A DNA stretch of 19,946 nucleotides from Acidimicrobiaceae bacterium (lineage in GTDB: Bacteria > Actinomycetota > Acidimicrobiia > Acidimicrobiales > Ilumatobacteraceae). Both the position numbers and the translations under genes were made by a program. The stretch lies in NCBI GenBank assembly GCA_003455715.1, contig DMQJ01000036.1, positions 1 through 19,946 of the forward strand, in the 5' to 3' direction. Of this stretch, positions 13,895-19,946 are shown piece by piece. Every line of letters starts with the position of its first letter. Positions within the stretch are counted from its first letter, which is position 1. The notes beneath the pieces were generated by a model. It saw nothing but the letters and a program-made list of their open reading frames with translations. It did not search any database and had not been told where the DNA came from.

Positions 13895-16800
13895 CCAGCG
13901 GCTGGCGCCGCGCCTCCACCACGCGCGCCGGCATCGCACTGCTTGCGGCCATCGCCTACCTGCCCGCGCTGCTCACCAAGCCCGGGCGCATGCCGAGCGA
14001 CACCAAGGTGTTCCTCTACCTGGATCCGGGTCGCCTCATCGGCGACGCCCCGTTCACCTGGGACACCCGTCAGTTCGGTGGCTGGGTGCCGCACCAGGTC
14101 ATCGCCTACCTCTGGCCGCAGGGCCCGTGGTACTGGTTCTTCGACCTCATCGGCGTTCCCGACTGGGTGGCGCACCGGTTGTGGATCGGCACCCTGCTCT
14201 TCCTCGGCGCCTGGGGCGTGGCATGGTGCGGACGATTGCTCGGGCTCGACCGAAGCGGTGCCCTCACCGCGGCGGTCGTGTACCAACTGTCTCCCTACGT
14301 GCTGCCCTACATCTCACGAACGTCAGCAATGCTGCTCCCGTGGGCGGCGTTGGGCTGGATCGTCGGCCTCACCATCAAGTCGGCTCGTGCTGAGCAACGG
14401 CGGTGGCGTCACCCGGCGCTGCTGGCGCTGGTGCTGTTGTCGTGCAGCGCGGTCAATGCCACCGCGGTGCTGATGATTGCACCGGCGCCGCTGCTGTGGC
14501 TCGCGCACGCCGTGTGGGCACGCGAGATCGCCTGGCGACGGGCCACCGGGGCCGCGCTGCGCATCGGCGTGCTGGCATCGGGCGTTTCGCTGTGGTGGAT
14601 TGCCATGCTCCGGGCACAGGGCACCTACGGGGCGGATGTGTTGGCCTACAGCGAGAGCCTCGAGGCGACCTCCTTCACGTCGGCATCCACCGAGGTGCTA
14701 CGGGGCGCCGGCTACTGGCTGTTCTACGTGCGCGACCCGTACGCGTTCACCACCACGGCTTCACAGCCGTACATGGAGAGTGGTCTGGCCATCGCCCTCA
14801 GCTACGCGCTGGTGCTCGTGTGCCTGGCCGGTCTGGTCGCGGTGCGGTGGGCGCAGCGCCGGTTCGCGGCACTCCTCGTTGCGGCCGGTGTGGTTCTCGC
14901 TGTTGGGGTGCACCCGATCTGGGCCCCATCGCCGCTGATGCAGCCGTTGGCCGACAACTCCCGAAGCGCGTTGTCGCTGGCCATCCGCAGCAGCACTCGT
15001 GCCATCCCGATGGTGGTGCTGGGCCTCGCGCTTGGTGCGGGGGCATTGATCGGCGCGCTGTCGGCCACCCGCTCTCGCACTCGAGCCGTCGCCCCGGCAC
15101 TCGTGATGGCGCTGGCTGTCCTCAACATGCCGGTGCTGTTCAACGGTGGGCTCGTCGACCCTGCCCTCGAGCGAGACGAGGATCCACCCGCCGCCTGGCT
15201 CGACGCTGCAGCGGTGCTCGATGCCGGGTCGGCCGAGTACCGCGTGCTGCAGCTACCAGGCGCCGAGTTCGGGGCCTTCCGTTGGGGGTACACCGTCGAC
15301 CCTCCCCTACCGGGTATCACCGCCAAGCCGCTCATCACCCGCGACCTGCTCCCTCTCGGCTCGCCAGGTGTGATGGATCTGCTCTACGCGCTCGACGACC
15401 GCGTGCAGCAGGGAACGCTCGACCCTGCCGCGCTGGCCCCGATCGCCCGCCTTCTGGGAGTCGACACCATCTGGCTCACCAACGACCAGGCGTACGACCG
15501 CTTCCGCACACCCGAGCCTGCGCTGCTCGACGCCTGGATGCGCACGGTGCCGGGGCTGAGCGACGCACAGGCCTTCGGCGAACCCACGGTGAACCTGCCC
15601 GACATCCCACTGGTCGACGAGGCGGCTCTGCAGCAAGCGGCCGGTGCGGCGATTCCCCCGGTGGTGCTCTACTCGGTCGACCAGCCGGTAGCCATCGTGC
15701 GCGTGTCAACGCACACCGTGGTGCTGGTGGGAAGTGGCGACGGCGTGGTCGACGCTGCGGCAGCCGGGCTCCTCAGCGGCGACGAGGCCGTCCTCTACGC
15801 CGCGGATCTGCAGGGGGTGGCACCCTCACCGGTGCACGTGCTCGTCATCACCGACTCGAACCGCGATCGAGCCCACCACTGGCGGAGCTCACAGGACGTC
15901 ACTGGCTACACAGAGGTGGGCGGCGACGAACCCGGCGTCTTGTGGCCCGACGACGCCGACCAACGGCTGCCCGTGTTCGGCGAGTCGCCGCTTGCAGACG
16001 CGCAGACCACCGCGGCACTCGACTCAGGCCTGGTGGTGCGCGCCACCGGGTACGGCGAACCATTCGCCTATCGCCCGGAGGACCGACCCGCCATGGCTGT
16101 CGACGGCGACCCGAGCACCGCGTGGGTGGTGGCCGACCGAAACGACCCGTTGGGCCACGCCATCGAGATCTCCGACAATGACGGAACGCTCCGCCTGCTG
16201 CAACCGAACAACCCAGCAGCAACGCGGGTGATTTCGTCGGTGCGTCTCATCTCGCTCGAGCCAGGCAGCGAGTGGACCGCCGACGTTCAGCTCGGCGGCG
16301 AGTCGCTCGAATCCCCAGGGCAATCCATCGAGGTGCCCACCGGCGCACTGCGCATCGTGATCACAGGCGTCACCGAGCGAGCGGGAACCGACACTGGTCC
16401 GTCGGCGGTCGGCTTCGCTGAACTGGGTGTCGGCACCCACACCGAGGTCGTACGACTGCCCACCGTGGAGCGGGAACTCGTCGCGGCCGACGTGCCGATC
16501 GCCGTCGTGCTCACCCGCGAACGGGTCGACCCGCTCGACCGCTGGCGTACCGACCCCGAGCAGCGACTCGTTCGCTCGGTTGACATGCCACGCGACATCT
16601 CCGCCGAGCTCTCGGTCGTCGTACGGCTCGACCGTCGCGCCGACGATGCCTCGCTGAACGCCGTTCTCGGCGACGACGGAGCGGTCGCCTCTGCACGCCT
16701 CACCGGATCGCTTGAGTCGAGAGGTGTGTACGCCACCGACGGCGACCCATTGACGGCATGGACCTCGCCGTTCGGACCGGCCGCCGGCGTCACCCTGTCG

Positions 16801-18108
16801 GTGCCCAGCAACGGCGAGATGGTCGAATCGTTCACGTTGCAGCAGCCGGTCGACGATCTCCACTCGCGCATCACCGCCGTACGCGTGCAGGGAGACCGGG
16901 GCGAATCTGTCGATGTCGTGGTGGGCCCACCCGACGCTGAGGGAGTCAGCCTCGTCACGCTCCCCGCTCCCATCGCCGCCGACACGTTGCACATCACGGT
17001 CACCGACACCGAGCCCAGCCTCACCATCGACCGCCGTTTTGCGGAGGCCACCGAACTGCCGGTGGCCATCAGCGAAGTGGGCGGCACCTGGGTGCAGCCA
17101 TCTCGATTCGGACCACCGCCCACGGAAGGCTGCCGGACCGACCTAGTGAGCGTCGACGGCGACGCGATCGGTATCGAACTCGACGCCGAAGCGATGGCCA
17201 CGCTCGAGGCGGGCGGGGCCGCCACCGTGCATCCCTGCGATGCCGCCACCATCGACCTGGCACGCGGCACGCATCGAGTGGAGTCGCACCGCCAGTCCGC
17301 AACCACTCTGCTGGTCGACCAGGTCGTGCTTGCCGAGCCGGCGGCGATGTCCGCCACTCATCCCACCGGGGAGGCCGATGAGCAGCCCGTCGCCACAGTC
17401 ACGGACCGCTCTCGAACCGAGCGGCGGGTCACCGTGAGCGCGTGCCCTGACGGCTGCTGGTTGGTGTTCGGCGAGGGGTGGAACGCCGCGTGGACAGCGT
17501 CGGTGGAGGGCCAGGAAGCATCCGCACTGGGCGCACCGATGCAGATCTCCGGTGGGTTCAACGGCTGGTGGCTCCCCCCATCCGCCACGGAGCGAACCGT
17601 CGTCGTCACGTGGACGGCGCAGCGGCCGGTCACCCTGGCGATCTACGCCAGCATCCTCGCCGTGCTCGTCTGCGTCGGCCTTGCCGTCGGGCGACGACGC
17701 CGCTGGTCGGCAACGCCCACCGCGGCGAGCCACGACGATCCACCACGTTTCAGCCGCTCGGTACTCGCTCCGACGTCGCGCCGGACGGCTGTTGTGGCAG
17801 CGCTGGCGATGATGGCGCTCACCGCACTGCTCATTTCCCCGCGCACGCCTCTGCTGCTCGCCACCGTGATGGCGGTGGCGGTGGCGGTCACCCGACGCCC
17901 ACGCCTCGCTGGAGCCGTCGCCTGGCTGGGAATGGGCCTCATCGCTGCGCTGATCGTGGTACACCAGCGGCTCGAGCGCTACCCCGCCGATGCGGCGTGG
18001 CCGTCACGGTGGGACAACCTCCACCGACCAGGCCTCCTCGTGGTGGTGTTGCTGCTGGTGTCGTGCATCGGCGACAAGAGTCAGGCCGACGGCGACCGTC
18101 GAACCTGA
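13891..18108 (+). CDS. aftD: AftD-type alpha-(1->3)-arabinofuranosyltransferase homologue (DUF3367 family)
   Basis: A 1405-residue membrane protein, the size of mycobacterial AftD. The N-terminal GT-C half (about 10-420) has many membrane segments; its first loop carries MPSDTKVFLYLDPGRLI (34-50), with D37 in the place of the conserved GT-C acid, then GVPDWVAHRLW (about 89-99), both AftD-like. A large extracytoplasmic region follows with two discoidin-like carbohydrate-binding modules, marked by DGDPSTAW (about residue 736) and DGDPLTAW (about 949). Near 1186-1200 is CPDGCWLVFGEGWN, then a membrane segment (about 1248-1268) and three more at the C-terminus (about 1300-1395). In mycobacteria AftD adds arabinofuranose from decaprenyl-phospho-arabinose to arabinan. 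Activity here is inferred. It is coupled to the PIG-V-like gene, and its 3' end overlaps the convergent GT39-like gene by 28 bp. Confidence 0.85.
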   Translation: MTSGWRRASTTRAGIALLAAIAYLPALLTKPGRMPSDTKVFLYLDPGRLIGDAPFTWDTRQFGGWVPHQVIAYLWPQGPWYWFFDLIGVPDWVAHRLWIGTLLFLGAWGVAWCGRLLGLDRSGALTAAVVYQLSPYVLPYISRTSAMLLPWAALGWIVGLTIKSARAEQRRWRHPALLALVLLSCSAVNATAVLMIAPAPLLWLAHAVWAREIAWRRATGAALRIGVLASGVSLWWIAMLRAQGTYGADVLAYSESLEATSFTSASTEVLRGAGYWLFYVRDPYAFTTTASQPYMESGLAIALSYALVLVCLAGLVAVRWAQRRFAALLVAAGVVLAVGVHPIWAPSPLMQPLADNSRSALSLAIRSSTRAIPMVVLGLALGAGALIGALSATRSRTRAVAPALVMALAVLNMPVLFNGGLVDPALERDEDPPAAWLDAAAVLDAGSAEYRVLQLPGAEFGAFRWGYTVDPPLPGITAKPLITRDLLPLGSPGVMDLLYALDDRVQQGTLDPAALAPIARLLGVDTIWLTNDQAYDRFRTPEPALLDAWMRTVPGLSDAQAFGEPTVNLPDIPLVDEAALQQAAGAAIPPVVLYSVDQPVAIVRVSTHTVVLVGSGDGVVDAAAAGLLSGDEAVLYAADLQGVAPSPVHVLVITDSNRDRAHHWRSSQDVTGYTEVGGDEPGVLWPDDADQRLPVFGESPLADAQTTAALDSGLVVRATGYGEPFAYRPEDRPAMAVDGDPSTAWVVADRNDPLGHAIEISDNDGTLRLLQPNNPAATRVISSVRLISLEPGSEWTADVQLGGESLESPGQSIEVPTGALRIVITGVTERAGTDTGPSAVGFAELGVGTHTEVVRLPTVERELVAADVPIAVVLTRERVDPLDRWRTDPEQRLVRSVDMPRDISAELSVVVRLDRRADDASLNAVLGDDGAVASARLTGSLESRGVYATDGDPLTAWTSPFGPAAGVTLSVPSNGEMVESFTLQQPVDDLHSRITAVRVQGDRGESVDVVVGPPDAEGVSLVTLPAPIAADTLHITVTDTEPSLTIDRRFAEATELPVAISEVGGTWVQPSRFGPPPTEGCRTDLVSVDGDAIGIELDAEAMATLEAGGAATVHPCDAATIDLARGTHRVESHRQSATTLLVDQVVLAEPAAMSATHPTGEADEQPVATVTDRSRTERRVTVSACPDGCWLVFGEGWNAAWTASVEGQEASALGAPMQISGGFNGWWLPPSATERTVVVTWTAQRPVTLAIYASILAVLVCVGLAVGRRRRWSATPTAASHDDPPRFSRSVLAPTSRRTAVVAALAMMALTALLISPRTPLLLATVMAVAVAVTRRPRLAGAVAWLGMGLIAALIVVHQRLERYPADAAWPSRWDNLHRPGLLVVVLLLVSCIGDKSQADGDRRT

Positions 18109-19358
18109 GCGGTGCGCCGTTCCTGCCACCCCACCAGCGCAATGGCCGCCCCGATCACGATCGACATCTCCGCTGTCGAGCGGAACCGGTGGGCGCCGTA
18201 GAACAGCACGGTGGTGACGAGCGTGACCACCATTGGGGCCAGCAGCAACCAACGAACTCGCCGGCTCGTGCGCCACACGCCAACGGCCGCCAGAGGGGCC
18301 AGCAGCCAGAAGGTCGCGATCCCTGCCCACGACGCCCACCGCGGGCGTTCCTCCCCCACGTCTTGCGCCACCAGGTTCGACCAGCCATACAGGTCGAACG
18401 TGCGAGCCAACCGTTGAGCCACGACGCGCGGCACGTCGCCGAGATGGTCGCCGACGTACTCCACCGCCATCGAGCGTTGGCGGGCCGAGCGCACGCTGGG
18501 CTCCTCGTCTTGGGAGTAGTCGGGGTCGTTGAGCACACAGTCGAGCGACCATCCGCCAGCGGCGGGCCCGTGGTACGACTGGTCGCAGTTGGCCCCCAGC
18601 CAGGTGGTGCCATCGTTGGTGGTGAGCAGCACCGGGTTCTCGAACCGCACCATGTTGAACGTCACCCATGGCAGCAGCACGGCGACACCGGCTGCCATCG
18701 ACCAGACGATGGGGCGGCACTCCCTCCAGGTTCGTCCCGACCGCCGCCAAACCGTCACGAGCCACAGCATGAGGAGCGGGGCCAGCAACGCCGACTCGCT
18801 ACGCGACAGCGTGGCCAACCCAAGCGCTGCACCGAACCACAACAGCAGACCAGGTCGAGCGCTCATCGATGCACGCCACCCCGCCCACAGCGCCAGCCCC
18901 ACGAAGAGGCAGGCGATGCTCTCCGACATCACCAACCCGTCGTTCATCCACAGGTTCGGGTACACCGCAGCCAGCGCTGCCGCGACGTAGCCCACACGTC
19001 GTCCGCCCAACTCGGTGGCCAACCGACCCACCACCCACACCAGCACGATGCCGGCGACCACGGTGACCAGGCGCTGCCAACGCACGAAGTTGTCGAGACC
19101 GCTCACCGGCGCCATCAGCAGCGACGTGAGCGGTCCGTGCTCGGCGCCCGGCTGATCCACGAACAACTCGCGGAACCACACTCCCTGGCTGATCTGGTAG
19201 GCCTGACCGCTGTAATAGATGGAGTCGTTGAGCATCAAGGCCGTGTTCCACTTCGACAGGAAGTAGGCCAGTCGCACGGCGGCTGCCAGCACCACGATCG
19301 ACACCATCACCCGGTCGGCTCCCTGGGCTCGGAACCTGCGAACGACTGCGGACCACAT
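18081..19358 (-). CDS. GT39/ArnT-like GT-C membrane glycosyltransferase
   Basis: A 425-residue multi-spanning protein. After a first membrane segment (about 19-36) the first outer loop has LMLNDSIYYSGQAYQI (41-56), with D45 as the candidate catalytic acid, followed by DQPGAEHGPLTSLL, which fits the PMT/ArnT-like (PMT_2, GT39/GT83) glycosyltransferases that use polyprenyl-phosphate sugars outside the membrane. A soluble outer loop (about 235-320) contains several cysteines. The ATG at 19358 has no Shine-Dalgarno sequence but has TACGGT 9 nt upstream; open frame beyond it runs into the divergent GT2 gene. It is divergent from the GT2 gene, whose product type supplies the lipid-linked sugar, and convergent with and overlapping aftD. 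Donor and acceptor unknown. Confidence 0.8.
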   Translation of the reverse strand: MWSAVVRRFRAQGADRVMVSIVVLAAAVRLAYFLSKWNTALMLNDSIYYSGQAYQISQGVWFRELFVDQPGAEHGPLTSLLMAPVSGLDNFVRWQRLVTVVAGIVLVWVVGRLATELGGRRVGYVAAALAAVYPNLWMNDGLVMSESIACLFVGLALWAGWRASMSARPGLLLWFGAALGLATLSRSESALLAPLLMLWLVTVWRRSGRTWRECRPIVWSMAAGVAVLLPWVTFNMVRFENPVLLTTNDGTTWLGANCDQSYHGPAAGGWSLDCVLNDPDYSQDEEPSVRSARQRSMAVEYVGDHLGDVPRVVAQRLARTFDLYGWSNLVAQDVGEERPRWASWAGIATFWLLAPLAAVGVWRTSRRVRWLLLAPMVVTLVTTVLFYGAHRFRSTAEMSIVIGAAIALVGWQERRTAQVRRSPSA

Positions 19359-19367
19359 CGGTGGCTC

Positions 19368-19373
19368 ACCGTA
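19368..19373 (-). promoter_or_regulatory. Putative leaderless -10 box (TACGGT) of the GT39-like gene
   Basis: TACGGT on the minus strand fits TANNNT and ends 9 nt before the ATG at 19358, with no Shine-Dalgarno sequence. It shares the 54-bp divergent region with the box of the GT2 gene. Confidence 0.45.
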
Positions 19374-19398
19374 GCCCGTTCGGCCTGCGTGCCATGGG

Positions 19399-19404
19399 TA
19401 GCAT
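19399..19404 (+). promoter_or_regulatory. Putative leaderless -10 box (TAGCAT) of the GT2 gene
   Basis: TAGCAT fits TANNNT and ends 8 nt before the GTG at 19413; no Shine-Dalgarno sequence precedes this start. It faces the box of the GT39-like gene on the other strand. Confidence 0.45.
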
Positions 19405-19412
19405 CCCCTGCC

Positions 19413-19946
19413 GTGATCGCTGCTTCTCGCCGCTGCCTGTCGGTGGTGGTGCCGTGCTTCAACGAAGAACGCACCATCGTCGAACTGCTCAACCGCGTCA
19501 CGGCCTCGCCGTGGGTGTGCGAAGTGGTAGTCGTCGACGACGGCAGCACCGATCGGAGCCGAGCGCTGCTCGCCGAGTACGCACACCCCATGGTGCGGGT
19601 GCACCTGCAGCCCCGCAACATGGGCAAGGGTGCCGCGTTGCGCACCGGGTTCGGCCTGGTCACCGGCGAGTACGCAGTGGTGCAAGACGCCGATCTCGAG
19701 TACTCACCCGACGACTACGGCCTGCTCATCGACCCACTCGAGCGCAACCTGGCCGACGTGGTGTACGGGTCGCGGTTCCAGAGCGGTGCCCCGCACCGGG
19801 TGCTCTACTTCTGGCACACCGTCGGTAACCGCTTCCTCACACTGCTCTCGAACATGATGACCGACCTCAACCTCACCGACATGGAGACCTGTTACAAGGT
19901 GTTCCGGACGGACCTGCTGAAGAGCATCCCGATCCGGTCGGACCGG
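19413..19946 (+). CDS. DPM1-like GT2 polyprenyl-phosphate glycosyltransferase, N-terminal part
   Basis: The first 178 codons of a family 2 glycosyltransferase, cut by the window edge. GT-A motifs in order: VVVPCFNEERTIVELL (11-26), VVVDDGSTDRS (39-49, nucleotide binding), NMGKGAALRTGF (69-80), the metal-binding QDADLEYSPDDY (91-102), YGSRF (118-122) and NRFLTLLSNMMTDLNLTDME (139-158). This set is that of dolichyl-phosphate mannose synthase-like enzymes, which make polyprenyl-phosphate mannose, glucose or a related sugar on the cytosolic face of the membrane. The GTG at 19413 is supported by the position of the first beta strand and by TAGCAT 8 nt upstream. It probably supplies donor lipid to GT-C enzymes such as those beside it. 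The sugar cannot be told from this part, nor whether C-terminal membrane segments follow. Confidence 0.88.
   Translation, partial: MIAASRRCLSVVVPCFNEERTIVELLNRVTASPWVCEVVVVDDGSTDRSRALLAEYAHPMVRVHLQPRNMGKGAALRTGFGLVTGEYAVVQDADLEYSPDDYGLLIDPLERNLADVVYGSRFQSGAPHRVLYFWHTVGNRFLTLLSNMMTDLNLTDMETCYKVFRTDLLKSIPIRSDR

Noticed and set aside
12768..14393. 541-residue plus-strand open frame across the PIG-V-like and AftD genes
   Set aside because: Ser/Arg/Pro-rich composition typical of a shifted frame in GC-rich DNA, with no motifs; the true genes in the other frames have clear family signatures.
1..19946. Search for tRNA or rRNA genes, CRISPR repeats, insertion sequences, phage or toxin-antitoxin genes
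   Set aside because: Nothing in the intergenic stretches resembles these; all gaps are under 140 bp and no transposase, integrase or repeat array is visible.

Overview
The window is 19.9 kb of high-GC DNA, packed with genes and with almost no spacer longer than 130 bp. It looks chromosomal and actinobacterial. The clues are heavy use of GTG and TTG starts, an AftD-type (DUF3367) arabinofuranosyltransferase homologue, TANNNT -10 boxes placed directly in front of start codons (leaderless transcription), and actinobacterial-style crotonase and acyltransferase families. Acidimicrobiia is my best guess for the class, but this is an inference from style and gene families. I see no marker gene that fixes it, and no RNA genes, mobile elements or CRISPR arrays.

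Layout. (1) Positions 1-1587, minus strand: a three-gene xanthine-dehydrogenase-type molybdenum hydroxylase operon (FAD subunit, 2Fe-2S subunit, and the first 83 codons of the Mo-cofactor subunit, cut by the window edge). (2) 1664-2738, minus strand: a small Cys-rich DUF5522-type protein followed by a PPK2 polyphosphate kinase. (3) 2739-2872: a divergent control region holding a perfect TGTGA-N6-TCACA palindrome, the consensus site of cAMP-receptor-type regulators. (4) 2873-8785, plus strand: a complete peptide/oligopeptide ABC importer (lipoprotein binding protein, two permeases, two ATPases), with a strong GC hairpin between the binding protein and the first permease. (5) 8778-11622, minus strand: a crotonase-fold protein lacking both canonical catalytic glutamates, then an OafA-type acyltransferase with a C-terminal SGNH domain. 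(6) 11672-12580, plus strand: an AlkA-like HhH DNA glycosylase. (7) 12647-19946: an envelope glycan block with a PIG-V-like GT-C mannosyltransferase, a 1405-residue AftD homologue and, around a divergent promoter region, a GT39-like GT-C protein and the N-terminal part of a DPM1-like GT2 enzyme.

How the genes fit together. The importer genes are translationally coupled and form one transport unit. The glycan block joins a GT2 enzyme of the type that makes polyprenyl-phosphate sugars with three multi-spanning GT-C enzymes of the type that spend them outside the membrane; the O-acyltransferase nearby could decorate the product. The most useful regulatory signals are the CRP-like palindrome and the repeated leaderless -10 boxes, which also help to fix start codons. 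I did not find a convincing, wholly new multi-gene system here. The strongest leads are the AftD homologue with its glycan neighbours, the CRP-type site, the leaderless promoter pattern and the active-site-deviant crotonase.
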